Source: JAICMB01 sp963802915 (lineage in GTDB: Bacteria; Acidobacteriota; Terriglobia; Bryobacterales; Bryobacteraceae). From it: DNA of 64,000 bases. The stretch spans positions 62,001 through 126,000 of the forward strand of contig CAWDKQ010000012.1 of assembly GCA_963802915.1 (NCBI GenBank). Reading direction: 5' to 3'. How positions within the stretch are numbered: position 1 is the first letter of the stretch; every line of letters begins with the position of its first letter. The notes beneath the pieces are model-generated. The model saw only the letters and a program-made list of their open reading frames with translations, made no database searches and had not been told where the DNA came from. A program made the position numbers and the translations under genes. Positions 1 to 7,517 of this stretch are shown one piece after another.

Positions 1-238
1 CGTGGTAAGAAATGTCGATGGGCAGTTCGAAGACCGCGGTGATCGCGAAGATAATCGCGATGACAAGCGGCATGGGCCTGCTCCGCAAACGGGGCGCTAC
101 ACGCCAATGAATCAGGGCAAGGAGAACGATCGCGGACAACGCGATCTCCGAGAAATAGAGGACATGGCGCGCAAAGGCGTATTGGACTGCGAGAGCCAAT
201 TTATCCGGCGGCAGCGTGTAGGACTGAATAGAGTGCAC
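1..238 (-). CDS. M48-family (CAAX/Ste24-type) membrane protease, N-terminal fragment
   Basis: The gene runs off the left edge, so only about 79 N-terminal residues are visible. Read on the minus strand they give SYTLPPDKLALAVQYA, a membrane helix (YFSEIALSAIVLLALIHW), a short basic loop and a second helix ending ELPIDISYH. The YTLPP-K pattern followed by an R-x-x-YF helix is typical of the N-terminus of M48 integral-membrane zinc proteases. The catalytic HExxH lies outside the window, so activity cannot be judged. I see no ATG; the GTG at 238 is the best start, with upstream codons open as far as the divergent rhomboid gene. It shares a very short promoter region with that gene. Confidence 0.55.
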   Translation of the reverse strand, partial: MHSIQSYTLPPDKLALAVQYAFARHVLYFSEIALSAIVLLALIHWRVAPRLRSRPMPLVIAIIFAITAVFELPIDISYH

Positions 239-279
239 GAAACCGGATTGTACAATGAGGTTTGGCTGAACACAGACGC

Positions 280-1059
280 ATGTGCCCGAATTGCCGGGCG
301 TTTATTACGACGAGCGACAAAGTTTGTCCTTATTGCGGTGCGCAGCCGGGGCCTTCTCCACGCGTTCGCTTCGATTCGGGACAGATACTGGGCGGCCTGA
401 TTCCGCAGGCCCGCTTCACCACAATTCTGATCCTGCTGATCAACACGGGGCTGTATATTGCGGACAAGCTGAATCCCCAAGCCGGAATCACCATGGCGGG
501 TGCGAGTCTGCCTTGGGTATTCGAACGCATACAGTTGTGGAGATTGGTGACTGCCGGTTTTTTGCATGGCGGCATTCTGCACATTCTGATGAATTCGTGG
601 GTCCTGTTCGATCTCGGGGCCGAAGTGGAACAGATCTATGGCACGAGCCGCATGATTGTCTTCTATTTCGTGTCGACAGTTACGGGATTTTATCTGAGTT
701 CGCACATGGGTCTGCAATCGCTGGGATCGTCGGCGGGGATCTTCGGCTTGATCGGCGCGATGCTGGCGTTCGGATTGTTCGATAAGTCATCGCTGGGGTC
801 CGCGGTGAAGTCGCTCTATACGCGGTGGCTCATTTACATGCTGGTACTGAGCTTTATTCCGGGTGTCGATTTCTATGCGCACCTGGGAGGGTTGGCCGGA
901 GGATTCGCCGCGGCGTGGCTGGCGAGCACTCCACTGGCTCGCCTGATGTGGAAAGAACCTCTGCTGAAGGGACTGGCGATCGCGTGTATAGCGCTTACGG
1001 CGGCGGCATTCGCCATGATGTTTTATTACATGAACAATGCCGGTCCGGCGAGTATGTAG
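280..1059 (+). CDS. Rhomboid-family intramembrane serine protease with N-terminal zinc ribbon
   Basis: This is an intramembrane serine protease that should cleave transmembrane substrates within the bilayer. The first 20 residues hold two CxxC pairs (MCPNC and CPYC), a zinc-ribbon module common on acidobacterial rhomboids. It is followed by about six membrane segments. The rhomboid signature is present: H96-x4-H101-x3-N105 (HGGILHILMN), the catalytic serine in GSSAG (about S151) and the catalytic His in the AHLGG motif (about H201). At about 259 residues it has normal length. An in-frame TTG at 262 is an alternative start; I prefer the ATG because it begins exactly at the zinc ribbon. Substrates are unknown. 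The function of the fold is confident, the start less so. Confidence 0.88.
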   Translation: MCPNCRAFITTSDKVCPYCGAQPGPSPRVRFDSGQILGGLIPQARFTTILILLINTGLYIADKLNPQAGITMAGASLPWVFERIQLWRLVTAGFLHGGILHILMNSWVLFDLGAEVEQIYGTSRMIVFYFVSTVTGFYLSSHMGLQSLGSSAGIFGLIGAMLAFGLFDKSSLGSAVKSLYTRWLIYMLVLSFIPGVDFYAHLGGLAGGFAAAWLASTPLARLMWKEPLLKGLAIACIALTAAAFAMMFYYMNNAGPASM

Positions 1060-1092
1060 GGGCCTTGCTTCGGCGATCTCCACTTGCCGTTC

Positions 1093-1115
1093 GGGAGCGC
1101 TTGGGGACCGCTCCC
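1093..1115. terminator. Hairpin between convergent genes, possible terminator
   Basis: A perfect 7-bp stem (GGGAGCG/CGCTCCC) with a 9-nt loop lies 34 nt after the rhomboid stop, between convergently transcribed genes. There is no T tract on either side, so a Rho-independent role is not shown. Confidence 0.3.
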
Positions 1116-1154
1116 TGCCGGGTCCGTGAAATAATTTCGGCACTCTCCGCTTGC

Positions 1155-1211
1155 TGACGCGCGCGGTTCCATAACATCGTGAAAATCCGGGATAGCATTG
1201 CGGAACCCCGA
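1155..1211 (+). repeat. Dispersed intergenic repeat, copy A (57 bp)
   Basis: This 57-bp stretch matches 11146-11202 in inverted orientation with about seven mismatches. Conserved cores are TGACGCGCG, ATCGTGAAAATCC and TTGCGGAACCCCGA. GGTTCC (1164-1169) and GGAACC (1202-1207) are inverted repeats in both copies, so each could fold into a hairpin. Both copies lie at the 3' ends of genes, like REP-type elements. Confidence 0.6.
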
Positions 1212-1265
1212 ACGGACAAATGAGCCGCGGCGGAAAGTGCCTTGGACGCCAACCTCGGTCAATCA

Positions 1266-2072
1266 CTAGAGATCCTCGAGAGTGAGTTTGACATCCGCCC
1301 TTTTCCAGGCGGTTCGGAATTGGGTTTCGGCCTGTTTCGCCTCCGCCTTCTTGCCTTGCTCGCGGAGGCTCTGCCACAGACCGAAGAGGGCGCGGCCATT
1401 TCCGGGATGATGCGCGAGATCGTCGCGGAAGGCCTGTTCAGCTTCCGGGAATTGGCTGGACGTCATCAACGCGCGGCCGAGCGATTCGCGAGCGGGAATG
1501 AACCATGCGGGAGCGTCATCGGAGTGAAGAGCGTCCTCGAGTTGCGCGGCGGCCCGGAAATGCGCGACGGCGCCGGCCATGGATACACGATTCATCGCGA
1601 TGGACCCTTCGAGCAAGTGAGACGCGACATTCAACACATCCTGGGTGCGATTGAGATTCATCATGGCATCGTCGGGGAGGGTGGCGATGGCCTTCAGCAG
1701 AGAATCGCGTTCGGCGTCGGCTTCATAGAAATTTCTTCTGGCCGAGAATGCCATTCCGCGCGCGAAGTGCCAAAGAGCACGGGTGGATAAACCGGACGCA
1801 TCCGGCTCCGGGAGCTTCAGGATGTCGTCCCAACGGTGAAATCGGACAAGCACTAATTCCTGGGTTGGCAAATAGAACTCGGGTTGCGGAGTATCGCCTG
1901 TTAGTTGGGCGGCGGCTTTACCAGCTTCGGCAAAACGGCCATCCATGCTGGCCGATATGGCCGCGACGTACAGGCCTCGGGCATTATCTTCGGCGGCGGC
2001 CGCGGGTAATGGCGCTGCGGCGAGAACACAGAAGAGAAAAATGCCCTTGGTGGGGTTAGAAACCGCGCTCAC
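1266..2072 (-). CDS. Secreted TPR-like protein of unknown function
   Basis: A 268-residue protein with an N-terminal export signal (hydrophobic stretch GIFLFCVLAAAPLPAAAA, probable cleavage near residue 27). The rest is alanine-rich and helical. The region around residues 170-250 (ARESLGRALMTSSQFPEAEQ, followed by GNGRALFGLWQSLREQGKKAEA) resembles two tetratricopeptide repeats, so a periplasmic protein-protein scaffold is likely. It starts inside the last codons of the upstream yqgE gene (17-nt overlap), so the two are probably translated together. I do not recognise a specific family and assign no enzymatic role. Confidence 0.7.
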   Translation of the reverse strand: MSAVSNPTKGIFLFCVLAAAPLPAAAAEDNARGLYVAAISASMDGRFAEAGKAAAQLTGDTPQPEFYLPTQELVLVRFHRWDDILKLPEPDASGLSTRALWHFARGMAFSARRNFYEADAERDSLLKAIATLPDDAMMNLNRTQDVLNVASHLLEGSIAMNRVSMAGAVAHFRAAAQLEDALHSDDAPAWFIPARESLGRALMTSSQFPEAEQAFRDDLAHHPGNGRALFGLWQSLREQGKKAEAKQAETQFRTAWKRADVKLTLEDL

Positions 2073-2706
2073 CGGGTTTGCTCATTGCAATGCGGGTATC
2101 GCTGTCGTGTTGCATGCGCTGCCAAAGCGTCTCCGGCTTGTCATCGAAAACGATGTCCGCGGTTGCGCGCAGCACCGACCAACCGCCCGCGTCGACTTCT
2201 TTCTCCAACTGATCGGGACCCCAGCCCGCGTAGCCGGCATAAAGACGGAAAGTGGAACGCGCGGCGCCAGAGGAGACCGATTTCTCGATGAAATCTTTGT
2301 TGCCGGAAGCGTAGACTTCCGCGATGACGCGGGATGCCCCTTCGGGTTTTGCGCGGGTACGAATCAGAGCTTGCGCGGAGCTGGTTTCCACGGGGCCCCC
2401 TTCAAAAACGGGATCGTTCTTGGCACTTTTAAATTGAGGAAAGATTTTTGATAGGACGGTATCGCTGGCACGATTGAGGATCAGGCCAACGGCGCCATTG
2501 TCCTCGTCATAATGGACGATCAGAACGACCGTCTGAGCGAAATTCGGATCCGAAAGGTCGGGTGTGGCGACGAGGATCGCTCCAGTAGCGAGATCCTGCG
2601 AACTTCCGCTTTGGACCGGGCGAATGTCGTGGGAGCGGTGAACCGCGAGTCCCGCGAGCAGCAGGGTGGCGGGAATTAGCCACAGCAATCGAAGCCAGAG
2701 CCGCAC
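2056..2706 (-). CDS. YqgE/AlgH family protein (UPF0301) with N-terminal membrane anchor
   Basis: Residues 40-216 match the YqgE/AlgH family: GAILVATPDLSDPNFAQTVV, then VGLILNRAS, a GGPV motif (FEGGPV) and RLYAGYAGWGPDQLE. The biochemical role of the family is not established; in pseudomonads AlgH was linked to alginate and virulence regulation. Most family members are cytosolic and about 185 residues long. This one has an extra 35-residue N-terminus with a hydrophobic segment (LLWLIPATLLLAGLAV), which suggests a membrane anchor or export signal. It is followed by the overlapping secreted TPR-like gene, and divergent from the small secreted protein at 2772. Confidence 0.85.
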   Translation of the reverse strand: MRLWLRLLWLIPATLLLAGLAVHRSHDIRPVQSGSSQDLATGAILVATPDLSDPNFAQTVVLIVHYDEDNGAVGLILNRASDTVLSKIFPQFKSAKNDPVFEGGPVETSSAQALIRTRAKPEGASRVIAEVYASGNKDFIEKSVSSGAARSTFRLYAGYAGWGPDQLEKEVDAGGWSVLRATADIVFDDKPETLWQRMQHDSDTRIAMSKPGERGF

Positions 2707-2771
2707 AACATAATTCTAGCGCCCGTACGGGAAACGCTCCAAAACGGTAGTGGCTTCGGTATCCTACGATT

Positions 2772-3197
2772 ATGGGCATCCGGACAATCTACTCGCTTAC
2801 GTTTTTGCTTTCATTCAGTTCCGGCGTGGGGTTCGCCCAGGCGACTCAATCTCCACTACCGAACGAAACGCCGACCGTCTACGATGGCAAAAAGCCCGAA
2901 AAAGAAGACAAATCGCGCTTGAGGGAGCTGTCCGGAGTGGTCAAGGACCAGAATGGCGCTCCGGTCGAGGACGCTATTGTTCAGCTCAAGGATATGAAGA
3001 CCGGAAGGCTGATTGACTTCATCACGAAGCAGAACGGCGTGTACGAGTTTCACGACCTGAGCATGGACATCGATTACGAGTTGACGGCGAAGCGCGACGG
3101 TTACGGCGAACCGGTAAAGAGGAAGCTCAGCAAGTACGATTCGCGCAAACCGGCCACGCTCAATTTCGAGCTGCAAGGCCAGAAAAAAGCATCCTGA
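2772..3197 (+). CDS. Small secreted carboxypeptidase-regulatory-like (Cna-B/DUF4480 type) protein
   Basis: A 141-residue protein with a signal peptide (first 23 residues, ending GVGFAQA). Residues 50-130 form one beta-sandwich domain with the usual pattern of carboxypeptidase regulatory-like domains: LSGVVKDQNGAPVEDAIVQL, then GVYEFHDLSMDIDYELTAKRDGY. Such domains are common in Acidobacteria, usually as N-terminal modules of TonB-dependent receptors, and are thought to mediate binding at the cell surface or in the periplasm. Here the domain stands alone. The gene starts 65 nt from the divergent yqgE and ends 12 nt before the next gene, so the two may be cotranscribed. Confidence 0.8.
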   Translation: MGIRTIYSLTFLLSFSSGVGFAQATQSPLPNETPTVYDGKKPEKEDKSRLRELSGVVKDQNGAPVEDAIVQLKDMKTGRLIDFITKQNGVYEFHDLSMDIDYELTAKRDGYGEPVKRKLSKYDSRKPATLNFELQGQKKAS

Positions 3198-3209
3198 CCC
3201 GGGGTTAAA

Positions 3210-4364
3210 ATGGCCACCATCGTGACTCACTCATGGAGGACCACTCGCAGGAGATTTCTGAGCGCCGGCGCAGGGCTGAGTATCCTGGCCGCCTCTCGGG
3301 AACGGCGCATCTTCTCGTCTGGCCGCATTGGCAATCTGCGGCTCAAGAATCGTCTCGTTCGCAGCGCTACCGCGGAAGGCGCCTGCCACGAGGGCATCAT
3401 GACCGATGAGGGCATCGCGATCTATCGCGCTCTCGGCCGGGGCGGCGCCGGGCTTATCATCACCGGCAACATGGCCGCCATGGCCGGCGGCCGCTACAAC
3501 GAACTGCAAACGTGCATCTATGACGACCGTTTCATTCCCTCCATCCGGCGGATCGCCGAGGCGGTGCACGGCGCTCGCAACGGCTGCAAGGTGTTGGCGC
3601 AGCTCACCCACACCGCGCCAGAGGGCCAGTTGTCGGACCCCATCGCAGCGTCGGCCAAGCCGCTTTCCTCCTGGAAAAGACAGCCGCGTGCGATGACCAC
3701 TCAGGAAGTCGAAGAGTTGACCGGGCAATTTGCCCAAGCCATTCGCCGCGCCAAGACCGCCGGTTTCGACGGCGTGGAAATCTACGCCGCTGGATACCTG
3801 CTCGGTTCGTTTCTTTCTCCCTATACCAATACGCGCGGCGACCGCTTCGGGGGAAGCTTGGAGAACCGCGTCCGCGTCATCGCCGATATCATCTCCAAAG
3901 CCCGGAAACTGGTGGGAGGCGATTTCCCCATCCAGGCCAAGCTCAACTGCGACGATGGCGTGGAGGGTGGAACGAACATAGATACTTTTCCCGCCGTAGC
4001 CGCCCAGATGGAAATGGCCGGCGTGGCGGCCATCGATGTTATTGGAGCGGTCCACAGCCCCGAACCGGAATCCTTCTATCTCAAATATGCGCAGAAACTG
4101 CGTGTCAAGGTGCCGGTGATCCTGACCGGCGGCAACCGCAACGTTGACCGGCTGGAGCAGATTCTCCAGGCGGGCCCGCCGGATTTCGTCGCAATGGCAC
4201 GGCCCTTCATCCGTGAGCCCGACCTTCCCGCCCGCTGGCAGGCGCGCAAAGGCGACCCGGATGCCGCCTGCATTTCCTGCAACCGCTGCCTGGAGGGTTT
4301 CCGCCAGGGCAAAATCACGCGCTGCCGGGTGAACGAAGCCTCGCTGACGGTTCGGCGCAGCTAG
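3210..4364 (+). CDS. Old Yellow Enzyme-type NADH:flavin oxidoreductase, lacking the usual active-site histidines
   Basis: A TIM-barrel flavoprotein of the 2,4-dienoyl-CoA reductase/OYE superfamily, 384 residues. The N-terminus has a Tat-like signal (TRRRFLSAGAGLSILA), suggesting export with cofactor. Recognisable elements are GNLRLKNRLVRSATAEG, GAGLIITGNMA, FLSPYTNTRGDRFGGS-ENR and ILTGGNRN. The C-terminus has a cysteine cluster, CISCNRC plus a Cys 12 residues later, possibly binding Fe-S. The normal substrate-anchoring motif H-x-x-H-G-Y-L reads Y-A-A-G-Y-L here: the first His is Tyr and the second is deleted. The HAGR-like motif reads THTAPE. Substrate and activity are therefore uncertain. 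Codon use strongly favours C-ending codons compared with its neighbours, a possible sign of transfer. Confidence 0.8.
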   Translation: MATIVTHSWRTTRRRFLSAGAGLSILAASRERRIFSSGRIGNLRLKNRLVRSATAEGACHEGIMTDEGIAIYRALGRGGAGLIITGNMAAMAGGRYNELQTCIYDDRFIPSIRRIAEAVHGARNGCKVLAQLTHTAPEGQLSDPIAASAKPLSSWKRQPRAMTTQEVEELTGQFAQAIRRAKTAGFDGVEIYAAGYLLGSFLSPYTNTRGDRFGGSLENRVRVIADIISKARKLVGGDFPIQAKLNCDDGVEGGTNIDTFPAVAAQMEMAGVAAIDVIGAVHSPEPESFYLKYAQKLRVKVPVILTGGNRNVDRLEQILQAGPPDFVAMARPFIREPDLPARWQARKGDPDAACISCNRCLEGFRQGKITRCRVNEASLTVRRS

Positions 4365-4437
4365 TGTGCCGCATGCACGTAACAGGCCGTTACGGATTCA
4401 CGTCTAATCTGCCACTCAACATTCTTATTCCACCGTC

Positions 4438-6108
4438 TTATTCAATCCGAGCGTTTGCGAGCAGGTGCTCTTCGATGGTTTGCAGAAGATGCGAGGGATG
4501 CACCGGTTTCGAGATGTATCCGGTCATACCGGCCTCGAGACAGCGCTCGCGGTCTCCGGTCATCGCGTGAGCTGTCATCGCGATAATGGGCAATCCCTTC
4601 CAGCGCGGGTCCTGGCGAATGATGCGGGTGGTTTCCAGGCCATCGAGGACGGGCATCTGAACATCCATGAGGACGAGATCGAAGGTGCCGCTTTCGAGCC
4701 GCGTTAAGGCTTCCCGGCCGTCGTTGGCGAGCTCGATTGCAAAACCTCTTTTGCGCAAGACGGCGGTAACCACTTTCTGATTGACATGATTGTCTTCGAC
4801 GACCAGGATCCGGCCGGCATTGGGCTGCACGGGCGTGCTTCCGGTCGCGGACGCGTCAGATACACCTGGCTCAATCGACGGCGCGGCGGAGGCCGGTCCA
4901 CGGGCGCCCACTGCTGACGCAGACCAAGACAAGGTCTGGGCAGGTATTCCGCATTTGAGGTTCACGGAAAAAACAGTTCCACGGCCGGGTTCACTCTCCA
5001 CGTTTATCTCCCCTTCATACATTTCGGCCAATTTTCTGGTTATTGCTAGTCCTAATCCTGTTCCGCCGTATTTGCGGCTCACACTGCCGTCGGCCTGGGT
5101 GAACTTGTCGAAAATATACGGGAGTTTGTCAGGATCGATCCCGGAGCCAGTATCTTCCACTTCCAGATGCAGCATGAGGTCAGTTGCTGAGAGTGTCGTG
5201 GCACGCAAGCGCACGTCGATGGAGCCTCTCTCCGTGAACTTTACGGCATTGCTGAGCAGATTCGAGAGGATCTGACGCAATCGCAAAGGATCGCCAACAA
5301 CCTGGCGTGGCACAGAGCTTGCGATCTCGCAGGTCAGCGTGACATGATGGCGCTCAGCCGCGGGGACGTGGGAACGAACGCAATCGTCCACCATGGCCTG
5401 GATGTCGAACGGAATCTTTTCGAGCGACATTTTTCCGGCCTCGATTTTAGAAAGATCGAGGATGTCGTTGAGCAACGAAAGAAGGGAGTACGCACACTGC
5501 TGCGCCGTCTGAAGTCTTTCACGCTGTTCGGTGGTCAGCTTCCCTTCCATTGCGAGATCCACCATGCCGATGACGCCGTTCATGGGGGTGCGCAATTCGT
5601 GCGACATGTTGGCCAGGAATTCACTCTTCGCTTTGCTGGCGGCTTCGGCGCGCAATGTAATGGCCTGCAATTCCTCCGTGCGCTGTCGGATGCGCTCTTC
5701 GAGGGTCTCCTGATGATCGAGGAGCGCCTTCTGAGAGGCGGCCAGGGCTTCGATCATGCCATTGAAGCTTTCAGCGAGGTACTCAATTTCGTCGCCCGTA
5801 TGGCTTACCCGCAGCGGTATCAATTGACCATTTCGAACGGAAGTGATGCCGTCCTGTAACAGCACCAGCGGCCGCGCGAGAAGGCGGATTGTGAAGCGTC
5901 CGATGGCGGCGGCCACTAGAAGAACAATGACACAGAGCAGAATGCCTTTGGAGACATCGAAATTGTCCTGCCGGAGATCGTAGCCCATGAAAGTGGCTAC
6001 GACCCAAAAGACAAGAGCAGCGGTGAAGACCGAGAACTTCGAGGCGAGGGACCGGAGCCGCCTGGGGCGCTGAAAAGTGGTTTGACCCTGGTCGACCTTC
6101 ACGTCCAC
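4438..6108 (-). CDS. Membrane-bound hybrid sensor histidine kinase
   Basis: A 556-residue signalling protein. Two membrane helices (about residues 24-42 and 55-75) are separated by only a dozen residues, so there is almost no periplasmic sensor. Then come a HAMP linker (75-125), a coiled coil, the HisKA domain with phospho-acceptor H170 (MSHELRTPMNG), the HATPase domain (N box NLLSNAVKF, G boxes DTGSGI and GGTGLGLAI), and a C-terminal receiver domain with acceptor D482 (LVLMDVQMP) and conserved K in YISKPVHP. It should autophosphorylate and relay to its own receiver, then probably to a histidine phosphotransfer protein. No partner regulator is adjacent. GTG start. The upstream 0.7 kb is unusually structured. 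Confidence 0.92.
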   Translation of the reverse strand: MDVKVDQGQTTFQRPRRLRSLASKFSVFTAALVFWVVATFMGYDLRQDNFDVSKGILLCVIVLLVAAAIGRFTIRLLARPLVLLQDGITSVRNGQLIPLRVSHTGDEIEYLAESFNGMIEALAASQKALLDHQETLEERIRQRTEELQAITLRAEAASKAKSEFLANMSHELRTPMNGVIGMVDLAMEGKLTTEQRERLQTAQQCAYSLLSLLNDILDLSKIEAGKMSLEKIPFDIQAMVDDCVRSHVPAAERHHVTLTCEIASSVPRQVVGDPLRLRQILSNLLSNAVKFTERGSIDVRLRATTLSATDLMLHLEVEDTGSGIDPDKLPYIFDKFTQADGSVSRKYGGTGLGLAITRKLAEMYEGEINVESEPGRGTVFSVNLKCGIPAQTLSWSASAVGARGPASAAPSIEPGVSDASATGSTPVQPNAGRILVVEDNHVNQKVVTAVLRKRGFAIELANDGREALTRLESGTFDLVLMDVQMPVLDGLETTRIIRQDPRWKGLPIIAMTAHAMTGDRERCLEAGMTGYISKPVHPSHLLQTIEEHLLANARIE

Positions 6109-6257
6109 TAATCGACCAGTTTTAGCCTAGTCTCCATAAGGGGTTCGCCTTATGGCACAGCAGACGCTGCGTAGCGCAGACGCACTGTAACGACAAACTA
6201 ATTTTATTGGAACTAACGATCCAGGCGGTACGTACGTCTTAGTAAGTAAAGCAGCTG

Positions 6258-6304
6258 GCCCCCGTGCGGTCCCTTTCCCCAACAAACCAACCCCGCACGG
6301 GGGC
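6258..6304. other. 12-bp perfect inverted repeat (hairpin)
   Basis: GCCCCCGTGCGG at 6258-6269 is perfectly complementary to CCGCACGGGGGC at 6293-6304, with a 23-nt C/A-rich loop. Being nearly symmetric, it could fold on either strand. There is no T tract on the kinase strand, so a simple terminator is not supported; it may be part of a non-coding RNA or a regulatory leader. Confidence 0.55.
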
Positions 6305-6360
6305 TCCTATCTACGGTGATCCCGGAAGCGGTCACTCACTTTCGGGAAATCTCACAATCG

Positions 6361-6447
6361 AACAATCCTTCCACTTAGTCTATAACTCCGAAATCACTTT
6401 GCCTTAACAAAGTGAGGAAGGTGGATGCCAGAAAGAAAGGGATTGTT
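6361..6447 (+). ncRNA. Candidate structured RNA, nested stems
   Basis: Three nested helices are visible: AACAATCC (6361-6368) with GGATTGTT (6440-6447); TTCC (6369-6372) with GGAA (6416-6419); and TCACTTTG (6394-6401) with CAAAGTGA (6408-6415) closing a 6-nt loop. No Rfam family is recognised. The strand is arbitrary, since the pairing is possible on either. Confidence 0.3.
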
Positions 6448-6804
6448 TCACTTGGAATCTTTCGCTTAGGTTAACAGAGCTTCGCGGCCGACGGAAACGA
6501 CAAACGTGATGCAGGACTGGAGCAAATAGCGAAAAGACGTCCCTCACGTGCATGTAACGCCGCCACACGCTAGACTTCATGATTTAGCTTACAAAACGCT
6601 GTCGGCCGTGACGGCCATGTTCGCGCGGTTTACCGAGATGGCTTACGCTCAGCGAGCCAAAGCCAAAAGGATCCGCACGTATTTGAAAGGACTTCCGTAG
6701 GTTCGCGAGCCAGGTGACGCCACTTCTGAAGTTGATGGCGGGGCCGTTACATCATACGGAGCGCGGGGCATCGCCACGAATGGAGTGCCGGCGTTTTCTC
6801 GTCA

Positions 6805-7506
6805 CTAACGATCTTGAGGTGGCACCTTAGATTTACGGCCGAGCAGCGGTCTATTCAGAAATTCGACGACAGGGTGCATGGCTCGAAAGAGAGTTGAAAT
6901 CTTGTCTCGAATTTCCGGAGTGGCCGCGATCGACGGCTCCAGCGTGATATCGAAGATCCAATCTTTTTTCTTGATGAGGGCGATAGCGGGGTGATCGGGA
7001 TCGAATCCCTTGGGCGCGCGCGAAAGCTCGTCTCCCTTCAACTCTCCACACAGCTTTGACGTCTTCTTGTCTTTGAGGAGCCGATCCAGTTCGCGGTGGT
7101 TCTCAGCAATGTGCTGGCGAACGGTGAAGATCACGTCGCGGTCAGGATGGTAAATACCGGCCGCAACTTCCACCTCTTCGCCGGAAACGCTGAAATACAA
7201 TCCTCCGCCCTCGACGCCTCGCCGTCGAAACGAGGCGGCGATATTCGTTTTGTAAGGACGCTTGTCGGCGCTGAAGCGGATGTCGCGATAAATGCGGAAG
7301 ATCGCTTTCTTGGGCTCGCTGACATACTCGGGCGCGAATTTTGCCAGGTCGGCATTCAAGTCTTCGATCAGGGCCAGCATCGGCTCTTTCACGTGGGTGT
7401 CGTATTGCTCTTTGCGAGGTTGAAACCACTCGCGTGTGTTGTTGCGCTTTAACGCGCGCAGAAACTTGAGCGCCTCTGGAGGAAAGCCTGCGAAACGGGA
7501 TGGCAT
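6805..7506 (-). CDS. DUF2461 domain-containing protein
   Basis: A 233-residue protein of the DUF2461 (TIGR02453) family, widespread in bacteria and of unknown function. The diagnostic stretches are FPPEALKFLRALKRNNTREW near the N-terminus, FRIYRDIRFSADKRPYKTNI around residues 70-90 and the glycine-rich YFSVSGEEVEVAAGIYHPD. There is no signal peptide or membrane segment, so it is probably cytosolic. Length is normal for the family. It is divergently transcribed from murB with 11 bp between the start codons, so the two promoters must overlap the opposite coding regions. The family call is confident; no function is assigned. Confidence 0.88.
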   Translation of the reverse strand: MPSRFAGFPPEALKFLRALKRNNTREWFQPRKEQYDTHVKEPMLALIEDLNADLAKFAPEYVSEPKKAIFRIYRDIRFSADKRPYKTNIAASFRRRGVEGGGLYFSVSGEEVEVAAGIYHPDRDVIFTVRQHIAENHRELDRLLKDKKTSKLCGELKGDELSRAPKGFDPDHPAIALIKKKDWIFDITLEPSIAATPEIRDKISTLFRAMHPVVEFLNRPLLGRKSKVPPQDR

Positions 7507-7517
7507 AATCGGAATGG

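Larger units (their letters stand above)
6109..6804. other. 696-bp non-coding region with several hairpins
   Basis: No convincing protein-coding gene is visible between the kinase start and the DUF2461 stop. The region is less GC-rich than its flanks and contains several strong hairpins: 6134-6155 (8-bp stem CCATAAGG/CCTTATGG, just upstream of the kinase), 6258-6304 and the nested structure at 6361-6447. A short open stretch near 6619-6690 (FTEMAYAQRAKAK...) may be a gene remnant but is too short to call. Confidence 0.6.

Noticed and set aside
2..400. 132-residue open frame on the plus strand at the left edge
   Set aside because: Highly charged, no family resemblance, overlaps both the M48 fragment on the other strand and the rhomboid gene; a shadow frame.
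6619..6699. Short open stretch MFARFTEMAYAQRAKAK...
   Set aside because: Only 27 codons, no clear ribosome-binding site and no recognisable homology; may be a remnant but cannot be called.
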